From: Sphingobacteriales bacterium 44-15 | GTDB lineage: Bacteria; Bacteroidota; Bacteroidia; Chitinophagales; Chitinophagaceae | Direction of reading: 5' to 3' | DNA: 64,000 nt | Assembly: GCA_001899685.1 (NCBI GenBank) | Contig: MKWG01000043.1 | Span: forward strand, 186,001 to 250,000 | Shown here: positions 18,011 through 26,756 of the stretch, piece by piece | Numbering within the stretch: position 1 is the first letter of the stretch | Layout: every line of letters starts with the position of its first letter | The notes under the pieces: model-generated | Told to the model about the DNA's origin: nothing | The model's database searches: none | Seen by the model: the letters and a program-made list of their open reading frames with translations, nothing else | Made by a program: the position numbers and the translations under genes

Positions 18011-18065
18011 TAGTCTAAGTCTGTTGAAAAAACTCCTTCCCCTATTTACGCGGGTAAAATTTTAT
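18011..18065 (-). promoter_or_regulatory. Candidate ECF-sigma promoter upstream of fecR1
   Basis: Transcribed strand: AAAATTTTA block (18056-18065), AATAGGGGAAG (GGGG at 18039-18042) and, 16 nt later, AGAC (18019-18022) in TTCAACAGACTTAGAC. It shares sequence and the exact 20-nt spacing with the motifs before susC1 and the module-2 sigma gene. Confidence 0.55.
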
Positions 18066-18109
18066 AAAAATAAGTTGAAATGCAGGTAATAAGGAATTAG
18101 CAGATAAAA

Positions 18110-18200
18110 ATTTCCCGCGGCGTTCACAACGAAGCAGCGCCCGCAACGAATTTTTCTTTGCGGACTTCGGCCCTTTGCGTGCGCTGCGTGAAATAATACT
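18110..18200. repeat. Dispersed low-complexity repeat (CTTTGCG...GCGTGAAA type)
   Basis: The stretch holds CCCGCGGCGTTCACAACG, CAGCGCCCGCAACG, TTTGCGGACTTCGGCCC and TTTGCGTGCGCTGCGTGAAA in succession. It resembles intergenic sequence common in Bacteroidota genomes ('ctttgcgtgctttgcgtgaaa'). It follows the stop codon of the large cytochrome-propeller gene and is open in one frame only by chance. Confidence 0.35.
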
Positions 18201-18240
18201 TTGCAAAATAGTTGCGATCCAAACAGTACAGATCTTTCCA

Positions 18241-21200
18241 TCATTTTTTCCTCATAATATAGGTAAAGAGATCCCGGAGTTGCTTGTCAGACATTTTATC
18301 CATCAGGCGCTCGGGCATAATGGATGCAGGGCCTGCACTGATCTCCCTGGCCACCACCGTGGTTTCCCTTCCGCCCATAGCAGGCTGAATGGTAATATTG
18401 CTACCGTTACGGGCTACGATCCTTCCTTCCAGCGTACGGCCATCCACGGTAACGATCCGCTGCACTTCATAACCCTCACGGATATCCGCATTGGGATCCA
18501 CAATATTAATTAATAAGGTGTTGATATTATCTCTCTCATATCCTGTAAGATCGGGTCCTATGCTTCCGCCTTCATTATAGAGCTTATGGCAGCCTCCGCA
18601 GGTGCTTAAAAAAAGCAACCGGCCCTGCCCTGCATCTCCTTTTGGAGAAGACTTAACCAGATCTAAGATTTTATTCATCCGTGTGATCTTCTCAGACGAA
18701 GTCAAGGCCCTTGTATCCGGCCACAATTGATCAACTGTTTTATTGATACCCGGATCATTAAGCAGCTTCAGGCTCCGGACAATATCTTCCGGAATATCTC
18801 CTTTACTGATCCGTTTACTTTCCACGATTGTTGTAAGCAATACATGCGACCATGCAGCACGGGTAGCCAGCAAACGCAAAGCCGCCATGCGATCCCTGTA
18901 ATCAGAATGGAACATAGGATACGATTTCACCACCCGGTCGCCGATCTCCGCCTTATCATATCGGGATAGCGCTTCCAGCGCAGCTTCCCTGAGCGCGCCT
19001 GAAGTACTGCCGTTCTCCACGATCTTTAATAGTACAGGAACAGACCGGGGCAGATCAATCTCTCCCATAGTGTAAGTATAAGACAACCTGTGGCCGATAT
19101 CGGCTTTATCATCTGCTATGACAGTCAGCGCCTGGTCTACGGCCTGCTCTTCTCCTGTTTTTAAAGCCAGGGTTAAGGGAGCATCGCCAAACTCAGCATG
19201 AAAAGGCTTGAGCAGCTTCAATAAATCCTGGGGAAGCTCCTCCATATTCCGACCGCCCAATCCTTCCTGTAAACCGCTCACCAGCAATTTGGATAATCTA
19301 ATCGACGGAGATAATTTTAAGAGCCGGGCAGCAGAGGCATAGTTTTCAGTTCCACCGGCCATGACATACCGCTGCATAAGCCGTTTCAGGATCACGTTTT
19401 GCGCGACCGGGTCAGTCCAAATGCTACGATCTTTAAAGACAGCAAGTACCGCCTCCCTATCCTGCTCTGCTTTTGATTCCAGCGCCCACCAGATCAATAA
19501 AGGTATATCGGGATCATCCGTATCATCATGACTTTTGAGCAGGTTCCTGATAACAGGAATAGCATCTTTGGCAGGAAGCCGCCGCGCAGTAGAAGCAAGC
19601 TGACTTCTCACTTCGGGGTGAAGCTCATGCAGAGCTAACCCGGAAAGCTGATCGGCAATAACAGGCGAAACTGTATTGGCATCACCCAACAGCCTGACAC
19701 CCCACATTCTTACAAACGGGTCTTTGTGATGAAGTGCCGCTGTGGCTATTTCATCCGTAAAACCTCCGCTGAGATTAATAGCCCAAAGCGCTTCCAGGGC
19801 AATCTGGCCATCGCCGGACTGCAACAGCCTTATCAACTGCGGAATAATGGTCTTGTCTTTCCTGTCTCCTAAAAGAAGCAATGCCTGCTTGCGGAACCAT
19901 TCATTCTTATTTGAAAACAATGCTATCAACTGTTCGCCTGAGTAGGTATTCAGATCAAATGCAGGATGAGGCGCATAGCCCGCTTTCGAACGAAGCCGCC
20001 AGATGCGCCCGCTGGTCTTATCCCAGTTATCCCGCGGATCCACATGCGATAAACGGCTGTCACACCAGTCGGCCAGGTATACCGCTCCATCGGGGCCGGT
20101 TTGTATATCTACCGGTCTGAACCAACGATCATTGGTTTGGACAATTTGTTCTTCATCAATATTTTTAAAGGAAGATCCATTTTGTTCAAAGCGCCCCAGT
20201 TCCACATAGTTCAGTAAAGGATTGATGGCAATCATTTTACCTTCATATCGTGCCGGCAAGCTCCCTCCTTCGTATTTAATAAAAGCATGCGTGAACCGCT
20301 TTTTATCTCCCTGGTAAGCCATATTAGGCAAAAATCCAAAGGCATAAGGATTACTGAGCGGTCCGTGTTTACCCCAGCTCTTGATATAATACCCTCCCTG
20401 TTTATAATAGGGTCCGCGATCCGTACCATTACTCCCGGAATACAGGCGTCCTTTTTCATCTGTCTCAATATTGAAAGGGTTATTGCCTCCTCCTTCTGCA
20501 AACCTTTCCACAACATGCGTCTGGGGATGGTATCTCCAGATAGCCTGTCCCTGTAAGAACAGATCCTTAACGACTGAAGAGCTGATGGTAGAAGTAGTTG
20601 TGCTGCCCTGGGCGCCATACAGCCAGCCGTCGGGTCCCCAGGTCAGGCTATTGGCTACAGCATGCGTATCCTGCATTCCAAAGCCGCTTACATGCACCAC
20701 AGGCGGGCCATCCGGGATACCGTCATCATTCGGATCGGGATAGGCCAAAAGATAAGGCGGGTTCAGCACCCATATATTCCCGCGACCTATCGCTACGCTG
20801 GTCGCTATATTCAGCCCGCTGATGGCATCAGTAGATTTGTCATAAATGCCATCGCCGTTGGTATCTTCAAAAAATGTGATCTTATCCGCTCCTTTTATTC
20901 CTTCGGGAGGAGCCTGAGGTACCTTATCAAATGTGACCCTCAGGTAATTGTCAACACTCATTATCTTAAGCCCTTTCGGGTAAGGATACTGGTTATACTG
21001 CACTACCCAAAGCCTTCCCCGATGATCAAAGCTGATCTCTACAGGCTGGTTTATTTCAGGTTCCGATAAAACCAGGTCAACAGCAAGATCACCGGCAATT
21101 TTAAAGCTGTCCAGCATTTCCCTGGGCGCAGGCGCTGCAGAAGCATCTGAAAGTGCTCCCAGACCTTTAAACGATTTCAGGTACCGCGCCACATCTTCAT

Positions 21201-21342
21201 TACCTGCTACCGAATCTATTGGGGAAGCAGTGCTGCTTTTATTTTTGTCCCGGTTCCCTTTACATCCCGGCAGTACAATTGTAGCAAGGATCGCTATTAA
21301 ACAGGCGCCTGAAATTTGCAGGGCTTTTAAAAAAAGTCTCAA
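18241..21342 (-). CDS. Periplasmic lipoprotein: beta-propeller dehydrogenase + HEAT-like repeats + cytochrome c
   Basis: The 1033-residue lipoprotein (lipobox VLPGC, Cys27) has an N-terminal beta-propeller of the PVC-type membrane-bound dehydrogenase group (about 75-470; VEISFDHRGRLWVVQYNQYP, GADKITFFEDTNGDG, PVDIQTGPDGAVYLADW). Helical HEAT-like repeats follow (about 480-860). A C-terminal cytochrome c domain has the haem motif CGGCH at 915-919 and ends MPERLMDKMSDKQLRDLFTY. This architecture is frequent in Planctomycetota and in Bacteroidota that degrade complex glycans; the likely role is oxidation of a sugar-like substrate with electrons passed to the haem. Substrate unknown. It is the last gene of the module-2 series, 371 bp after the propeller gene. 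Confidence 0.85.
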   Translation of the reverse strand: MRLFLKALQISGACLIAILATIVLPGCKGNRDKNKSSTASPIDSVAGNEDVARYLKSFKGLGALSDASAAPAPREMLDSFKIAGDLAVDLVLSEPEINQPVEISFDHRGRLWVVQYNQYPYPKGLKIMSVDNYLRVTFDKVPQAPPEGIKGADKITFFEDTNGDGIYDKSTDAISGLNIATSVAIGRGNIWVLNPPYLLAYPDPNDDGIPDGPPVVHVSGFGMQDTHAVANSLTWGPDGWLYGAQGSTTTSTISSSVVKDLFLQGQAIWRYHPQTHVVERFAEGGGNNPFNIETDEKGRLYSGSNGTDRGPYYKQGGYYIKSWGKHGPLSNPYAFGFLPNMAYQGDKKRFTHAFIKYEGGSLPARYEGKMIAINPLLNYVELGRFEQNGSSFKNIDEEQIVQTNDRWFRPVDIQTGPDGAVYLADWCDSRLSHVDPRDNWDKTSGRIWRLRSKAGYAPHPAFDLNTYSGEQLIALFSNKNEWFRKQALLLLGDRKDKTIIPQLIRLLQSGDGQIALEALWAINLSGGFTDEIATAALHHKDPFVRMWGVRLLGDANTVSPVIADQLSGLALHELHPEVRSQLASTARRLPAKDAIPVIRNLLKSHDDTDDPDIPLLIWWALESKAEQDREAVLAVFKDRSIWTDPVAQNVILKRLMQRYVMAGGTENYASAARLLKLSPSIRLSKLLVSGLQEGLGGRNMEELPQDLLKLLKPFHAEFGDAPLTLALKTGEEQAVDQALTVIADDKADIGHRLSYTYTMGEIDLPRSVPVLLKIVENGSTSGALREAALEALSRYDKAEIGDRVVKSYPMFHSDYRDRMAALRLLATRAAWSHVLLTTIVESKRISKGDIPEDIVRSLKLLNDPGINKTVDQLWPDTRALTSSEKITRMNKILDLVKSSPKGDAGQGRLLFLSTCGGCHKLYNEGGSIGPDLTGYERDNINTLLINIVDPNADIREGYEVQRIVTVDGRTLEGRIVARNGSNITIQPAMGGRETTVVAREISAGPASIMPERLMDKMSDKQLRDLFTYIMRKK

Positions 21343-21713
21343 TGATTTATAATTTAAAAAATTAACCTTATAACCTTTATAACAGAACTGTAACTAAGAT
21401 ACTACCTTATTAGTTTATTGGCTTACCCAGTCTCATTTCAATGTTTTCCGATAGTGTTTTCAAAACCTTTTACTTCGAGCTTGCGCAACAATAGAGGGCA
21501 ATATTTCATCAGGATAAAATGCATGTAAAGATCGTAACACTAAATTTCATGGTTTGCCGAGGGTAATAAGGTTATTTAACTGGCGATTTGCAGGTTATTA
21601 AGGTAATAAGGTTTTGCAATACAATGTCATCGTTAACACATCAAATCATTAATTAACCCAAAAAACATTTATCCTGCTGTAAAAATTAAAGTTTATAATT
21701 AACATCCATATTT
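21343..21713. repeat. Gene-free stretch with AACCTTATAACC / GGTAATAAGGTT words
   Basis: The 371-bp interval holds no ORF I trust. Near the downstream gene it has AACCTTATAACCTTTATAAC (about 21364-21383). Further on (about 21565-21615) it has the complementary words AGGGTAATAAGGTTATT and GGTTATTAAGGTAATAAGG, so the leader of the downstream gene could fold long-range. The word style is like the other tails in the window, but the vocabulary differs and it does not touch a stop codon. Confidence 0.4.
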
Positions 21714-23213
21714 CTATTTCAGATCAGGTGATATCAGATTTTTCACCGTATAGCAAATGATCTTATTCTCCAAACTATCTCCTGACAGAGTCTTGATACT
21801 GCCTACATTCAACTGATACACATACCCGGATTGCAGGCTGTCTAATGCCAACGATACTTTCCTGTGATCGCCGGATATTTTAATATCAGTAACAGGGATC
21901 ATCCTTTCATCCATGCGCGCAGAGCCGTACTTTTTATGATACTCGTAATAATAACGCTGAAACTTATAATGATCCGGGTTCAGTGCGGATGCATCATCAA
22001 GCGGTTGAGTAAAAGTCAGGTCAAAACCCTGAGCCGTCAAATGCATACTATATATATCCGCCGGTTGTTTACCGGTAAAAACGATCCGTTGAATACCATT
22101 GTCCCCACCCCATCCGTATGCAGCATGACCTGTCCACAGGCTGCCATCGGGCGCAAATGCCAGTCGGTTATTTCCTTTCTTCAATCCTTTGCCGTCTATG
22201 AAAGGAATACAGGCGCCCTGCAGCTCCCCGGCTACACGCTCTAACATCACCCTTACAATGCGTCCGGAGTTCATCTCGCCTACGAACAATTGCCCTTTGA
22301 AAGGTCCGAATTTCCCATTCGTAGTATCACAGAGCGGCTGCGTGGGTGAATTGGCAATAATGTCCTGCGGAAACAAAACGGCTGCTTCAGTGCGCATACT
22401 ATCCAAAGCCTGTACAGAGAGATTAAACGGATTTCCTTTATTCCAGCCTTTTCTCCATATAAGACTGCCCGGATGCCCGTAAAAATTCCCTTCCTGCACA
22501 TGATATAATTTGCTTGTACCCACCCAGTCGCCCTGGTTGTCGGTAGCCAGCAAATTGCCCTGCTGATCAAAGCCAAGCCCGTTGGGCGAGCGAAAGCCCA
22601 TGGCATAAGGCAGCAGCTTCCCTCCCGGTGTCAGTTTCATGATCCATCCCCGGTAAGGCACAACAGAGAACATTTCTTTGCCGGCGCTGCGCCCCGTAGT
22701 ATCCAGCCGGCCTCTTACTTCCGGCCTTACACCACCACCGCCCGAAGCCGAGTTCAATGCTATAAATAAATTGCCTTCCTTATCGCGCACAGGACCATAA
22801 TTAAATTCATGGTAATTGCCCGTTACTCCAAAATCATCAGTCACCGTTTCATAAAGATCTGCCTGCCCGTCGCCATCTGTGTCTTTTATACGGGTAAGCT
22901 CCGGGCGTTGCATCACCAGCATTTCAGATGCGCTGATCGCTAAAATACCGAGAGGATCGTGCAATCCCTGAGCAAAAAGACTCCATTGCTTTGTCTTAGG
23001 ATCATATATCATCACCTCTCCCCGCAAAAAGCAAGCTACCAGCCGGCCATCAGGCAAAAAATCAAGCCCGCCGGTTTCAGCCGTCAGCCCTTCGGGCATG
23101 GTAATAGATTCCACCCTGTAAGATTCCGCAGAAGCAGTACCTTTTTCTTTTGTTGAACAATTTGAAAATATGCATAGCCCTGATAGTAAAAGGCCGGCAA
23201 CATACAGTTTCAT
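21714..23213 (-). CDS. Exported beta-propeller dehydrogenase-like lipoprotein (propeller 1)
   Basis: The 499-residue lipoprotein (lipobox IFSNC, Cys19) is a six-bladed glucose/sorbosone-dehydrogenase-like propeller: GLTAETGGLDFLPDGRLVAC, RIKDTDGDGQADLYETVTDDFGV, FRSPNGLGFDQQGNLLATDN. A small C-terminal beta domain follows (about 395-495; FDLTFTQPLDD). It lacks its own haem motif, so it would need an external electron acceptor. The neighbouring cytochrome and cupredoxin proteins could serve. Its start overlaps the end of the cupredoxin gene by 4 nt, showing one transcript. A close paralogue lies at 28387-29913. Confidence 0.82.
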   Translation of the reverse strand: MKLYVAGLLLSGLCIFSNCSTKEKGTASAESYRVESITMPEGLTAETGGLDFLPDGRLVACFLRGEVMIYDPKTKQWSLFAQGLHDPLGILAISASEMLVMQRPELTRIKDTDGDGQADLYETVTDDFGVTGNYHEFNYGPVRDKEGNLFIALNSASGGGGVRPEVRGRLDTTGRSAGKEMFSVVPYRGWIMKLTPGGKLLPYAMGFRSPNGLGFDQQGNLLATDNQGDWVGTSKLYHVQEGNFYGHPGSLIWRKGWNKGNPFNLSVQALDSMRTEAAVLFPQDIIANSPTQPLCDTTNGKFGPFKGQLFVGEMNSGRIVRVMLERVAGELQGACIPFIDGKGLKKGNNRLAFAPDGSLWTGHAAYGWGGDNGIQRIVFTGKQPADIYSMHLTAQGFDLTFTQPLDDASALNPDHYKFQRYYYEYHKKYGSARMDERMIPVTDIKISGDHRKVSLALDSLQSGYVYQLNVGSIKTLSGDSLENKIICYTVKNLISPDLK

Positions 23214-24322
23214 GGTTTATTTTTAGTCATAGTGATCGTAAACCGGCCGGCTTCCCCCGGCAGTATCTTTAATTTTCCATTGATCCATTTTCCACCGGAA
23301 GACTGGTAGCTTACTCCATCTCCGGGGTCTGCTACAAACCAGATCGTTCTGTCCGTTTTGGGGATCCTGAAAGTCCGGATCAAACCCATTCCGTCTTCTT
23401 TGGGTTTTATTAATTCATATACATCTATACCGTTGATGGTATAATGAAATTCAGGGTATCTTTTGAGCAACTGGTAGCCTTTAAATGCAACAACAGGAAT
23501 ATTGCCCGGTTTATCCACCTGGAGCGGGTAATCGGTTTTATCATAAAAAAAAACAGTTCCCAGGATCACTCCATAAGCATCATGATGCCCTTTCCATATA
23601 TCAGCATTATCCAGGAAACCTCCCTGCCAGGCATATCGCAGGTGGCAGGTCCCGGCATCCCAGCAATAGGATAATTCGTGAGGCAGCCTTACCGCAATAG
23701 CGGCAGGGCTTGCATCGGGAATAAAAATGCGGCATACATAGGGCGGCTCTTCCTGGTAGGCGTGCGCTATCTTTGGTGTCATGTGATCATGATGCGCACT
23801 ATCATCTTCACCTGCATCAGTTTTTTTGTTAGGCGGGATATTGGGATCATCTTTAATGGCAGGCATCTCCCCGTTGGTAACGTACATGGCGCCATACATT
23901 ACAACGCCATGGCCCGGGTAAGTGCATACATAGGGGTAAATACCGGCTGCCCCAGGAGCAATAAAAGAAACCGTCTTTGTTTCCCCGGGACCAAGTATGG
24001 GTAAAGACCATAATACTGCAGGAACATGAGGAATATAATTTATTTTCTGTCCGTCATTTCCTAAACTCAGCGCAGCATTCACCACCTCCAACCTTGCACC
24101 TGGTTTCGTGATCACCAGGTTATGGCTCATATCATCTTTATTGGTAAAGATAATCCTGACCTTAGCGCCGGGTTTTACTTTGAATCTTGTCACATCATAC
24201 TGCAACCCGCCCACTGCATTTATAGTAATGGTGGTGATGGTATCTTTAGTAGGATGAGCCTTTGCCTGTATCACGAAAAGGAAAATAAATACCGTTAAAA
24301 GCAGTCTTGTCTGCATACACAT
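23210..24322 (-). CDS. Exported cupredoxin (azurin/plastocyanin-like) with extra C-terminal domain (cup1)
   Basis: The 370-residue protein has a signal peptide (residues 1-22; Met3 is an alternative start). A type-1 copper domain follows, with ligands His67 (MSHNLV), Cys133 (YPYVCTYPGHG), His138 and Met142. Spacing C-x4-H-x3-M matches azurin. Residues about 200-370 form a second domain (RLPHELSYCWDAGTCHLRYAW, FRIPKTDRTIWFV), which I associate with propeller/cytochrome proteins of Planctomycetota type. The role is probably electron transfer to or from the propeller dehydrogenases on either side, with which it overlaps or nearly abuts. A paralogue with identical ligand positions is at 30957-32120. 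Confidence 0.85.
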   Translation of the reverse strand: MCMQTRLLLTVFIFLFVIQAKAHPTKDTITTITINAVGGLQYDVTRFKVKPGAKVRIIFTNKDDMSHNLVITKPGARLEVVNAALSLGNDGQKINYIPHVPAVLWSLPILGPGETKTVSFIAPGAAGIYPYVCTYPGHGVVMYGAMYVTNGEMPAIKDDPNIPPNKKTDAGEDDSAHHDHMTPKIAHAYQEEPPYVCRIFIPDASPAAIAVRLPHELSYCWDAGTCHLRYAWQGGFLDNADIWKGHHDAYGVILGTVFFYDKTDYPLQVDKPGNIPVVAFKGYQLLKRYPEFHYTINGIDVYELIKPKEDGMGLIRTFRIPKTDRTIWFVADPGDGVSYQSSGGKWINGKLKILPGEAGRFTITMTKNKP

Positions 24323-24343
24323 AGTTATTGATTAAAGCCCCTG

Positions 24344-26614
24344 TCAATCGCCAGTTTCTAACAAACTTTTTTCTGTAAGCGTTACGCCTGGTTTTTTATT
24401 TCTGAGCGCCCTGATTTCGTCCGGACTGACGGGCGGGCGGCCATAAGAAAGCTTCGGATCAGCAGGAGCAAAGGAATTATGCAAATAATCCATGATACCC
24501 GCGATTTCCACATCAGAGTATATATCCCGGAATTTGGGCATCGCGCCGTTGAACGTGTACAGCTTTCCGTTGATATGAACAGGTCCTTCCAGTCCGTTTA
24601 AAATGATCATTCCCAACCTCGCATTTGAGCCCATCACATATTCAGACGAGATGAGCGGAGGAGCCATGTGCTCAATACCTTCACCATCCGGACCATGACA
24701 GCCGGCACAGGTGCTGCGATAGATCACCAGCCCTTTCTGCAAGCCGGGCACCGGTATTTTTCTCTGTACAAAAATTGAATTCTTCTTATCCTCCTGTTTG
24801 TTTTTAATGGTCTGGTCCAGCATTGTATTGATGATCTCGCCGGCATGCTTATCTTCATCAGATTGCAGGGCATAAGCCCTGAAGCGTTCTTCCAGCCCGC
24901 TCAGGCTGCTTACCACTGCTTCCTGGAAAACTGCGCTTTCCGGGTAGGTACGGGAGAGTTGTACCAGCAAGGGCAAAAATGTATCAGGTGATACTGCAGC
25001 CCAGGGTCCGAGGGAAAGAGCCAGGTAAAGATCAGTGACCGTATCATGCTTCGCTTTTAGATCAGCGGCTGATTTTTCCATGGCAGCAACATGGTCAGTA
25101 GTATTATATTGCTTCAAAAGCAGCAGGGCATGTGCAGACAACATAGGCGCCCCGGAAGCTGCAACTTTTTGCAGCAGCTCAAAAGACAAAGCGTCCAGAC
25201 CATCCAGGGTATGTAAAGCATGTATCGCCGCTATGGTATCTTTATCACTTTGTGCTAACTTTTCTAAATCAGGGATCTCAGCCCGCTGCTGTGTAAAGAT
25301 CAGCAACTGTTGCGCCCTGTCTCTTATCCAGCCGTTTTCGCTTTTCAGCATGGAAACCAGTTCCGGGCCCGAAGCCTTATCAAATTCAGGAATTGCCCCC
25401 GGCTTTTTATATTTATATTTTACCCGTAATATGCGACCGGCATTCAAAAGGGTATCCAGCTTTTTACGGGTAATGCCATTGCGGTAATAGGGAGTTGCAG
25501 ATACCCTGTGCTGCATGACACCGCGGTGCATATCTACGACATACATCGCCCCATCGGGACCATTCAATAAATTTACCGGGCGGAAACCTTCATCTGTTGA
25601 AGCGATGAATTCCTTATTATCCCAGGCTTGTGTGGCCGTTGTTTTAAGGCTTTCAAAGCCAAGCACGTTACGTTTGATAAGGTTGGCTTCCGGCTCACAA
25701 ACAAAAGCATTTTGGCTATACCCGGCGGGGAACTGGTCTCCGCGGTAAATCAGCGGCCCGCATGCTGCCGTAAATCTTATCAAAATACTGTCTTTATTCA
25801 ATATCCCTGCCACATACCCCCGGTTCACCGTTGTGGGATGTAAAGGATATATATGCTGATTTTCGGTGAGCGCCTTATTGAGCGTCTCTTTAGGTTTCAT
25901 ATAGGGATTAGCGATCACGGTATTAGGTAATACGTAATCTCCTGCCAGTTGTAGTTCATTATAATTGTAATACAACCGGCCGACATTATCTTTTGTAATG
26001 CCGAATTGCCCGCGGAAGGAAGTGGGCTCATGTATCCATTTGCCATCTTTACGCTGGTACCGGGTAGTGGAATAAGCGCTGTATATCCAGTTATCAATAT
26101 CCATCATCAGCCCGTTGGCCTGGTTTTCAGGATTGGAATACGCGTCTGCGTACAGGGAATCCACAAGTACCCGCTTACCGGGTTTGTCGTTCTGTATTTC
26201 TACAAACCAGAGATTGGGAGGCGCGGCATACAATACCCCTCCGTAAACAAGCGCTATGGCACGTGGAAGCACCAGGCTGTCCAGGAATACCCTGGCATGC
26301 TGCGCTCTGCCCTGCTTATCAAACCCGTCTACAATGCTGATCCTCCCGTTGGGAACATCTTCTCCTGTTCCGGCGATATTGGGCATAAAACCACGCATTT
26401 CCACAACCCACATCCTGCCCCTGTTGTCAAAATCCATGGCAACAGGCGCCTGGATCAGCGGTTCCGCAGCGGCCGGCTGTATCTCAAAACTATCAGCAAT
26501 CGTATACTGGTCAAAAGAAACACCGGCATCTTTATCAGCACCCGTCATACAGGCAGCCATAAGCAACATTGCGCAAAAGAATATTAAAGCCAGCCTCCTG
26601 TTGCCTGTAAACAT
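24344..26614 (-). CDS. Periplasmic lipoprotein: beta-propeller dehydrogenase + cytochrome c (second type)
   Basis: The 756-residue lipoprotein (lipobox LMAAC, Cys22) has a PVC-type dehydrogenase propeller (about 40-400; VAMDFDNRGRMWVVEMRGF, LNGPDGAMYVVDMHRGVMQ). A helical repeat part follows (about 410-600). A cytochrome c domain has CAGCH at 636-640, an axial Met candidate in MPKFRDIY, and a DVEIAGIMDYLHNSF helix. It is probably a sugar-oxidising enzyme or its electron acceptor. It is the first gene of a tight three-gene unit with cup1 and propeller 1. It differs from the 1033-residue protein in length and haem-domain subtype, so they are not simple duplicates. Confidence 0.85.
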   Translation of the reverse strand: MFTGNRRLALIFFCAMLLMAACMTGADKDAGVSFDQYTIADSFEIQPAAAEPLIQAPVAMDFDNRGRMWVVEMRGFMPNIAGTGEDVPNGRISIVDGFDKQGRAQHARVFLDSLVLPRAIALVYGGVLYAAPPNLWFVEIQNDKPGKRVLVDSLYADAYSNPENQANGLMMDIDNWIYSAYSTTRYQRKDGKWIHEPTSFRGQFGITKDNVGRLYYNYNELQLAGDYVLPNTVIANPYMKPKETLNKALTENQHIYPLHPTTVNRGYVAGILNKDSILIRFTAACGPLIYRGDQFPAGYSQNAFVCEPEANLIKRNVLGFESLKTTATQAWDNKEFIASTDEGFRPVNLLNGPDGAMYVVDMHRGVMQHRVSATPYYRNGITRKKLDTLLNAGRILRVKYKYKKPGAIPEFDKASGPELVSMLKSENGWIRDRAQQLLIFTQQRAEIPDLEKLAQSDKDTIAAIHALHTLDGLDALSFELLQKVAASGAPMLSAHALLLLKQYNTTDHVAAMEKSAADLKAKHDTVTDLYLALSLGPWAAVSPDTFLPLLVQLSRTYPESAVFQEAVVSSLSGLEERFRAYALQSDEDKHAGEIINTMLDQTIKNKQEDKKNSIFVQRKIPVPGLQKGLVIYRSTCAGCHGPDGEGIEHMAPPLISSEYVMGSNARLGMIILNGLEGPVHINGKLYTFNGAMPKFRDIYSDVEIAGIMDYLHNSFAPADPKLSYGRPPVSPDEIRALRNKKPGVTLTEKSLLETGD

Positions 26615-26667
26615 ACTTTGATTTTTATACTATTACTATGTCAATAATAATTTTGTCATATTTCTTT

Positions 26668-26722
26668 GTGAAGCGGCAGGCGATAAATGTGAGATACTCA
26701 CATTTATCGCCTGCCGCTTCAC
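26668..26722 (-). repeat. Perfect 26-bp inverted repeat (hairpin with 3-nt loop) after the enolase-like gene
   Basis: Positions 26668-26693 are exactly complementary to 26697-26722 with the loop ATA. The arms contain GATAAATGTGAG and ACGTGAAG-type words, the same vocabulary as the stop-fused tails. Hence it looks like a perfect or recently formed version of them. There is no T-run after the stem in either direction, so it is not a textbook intrinsic terminator. It lies between the enolase-like stop (26757) and the next start (26614). Confidence 0.8.
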
Positions 26723-26756
26723 GTTTGACATAACACTATTTACTATAATGAATAAT

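Noticed and set aside
18062-18244. 60-codon minus-strand frame after the cytochrome-propeller gene
   Set aside because: It coincides with a dispersed low-complexity repeat and overlaps the stop region of the real gene.
26668-26722. Reading the perfect hairpin as an ordinary intrinsic terminator
   Set aside because: There is no T-run on either side; the stem length and shared words fit the tail family better.
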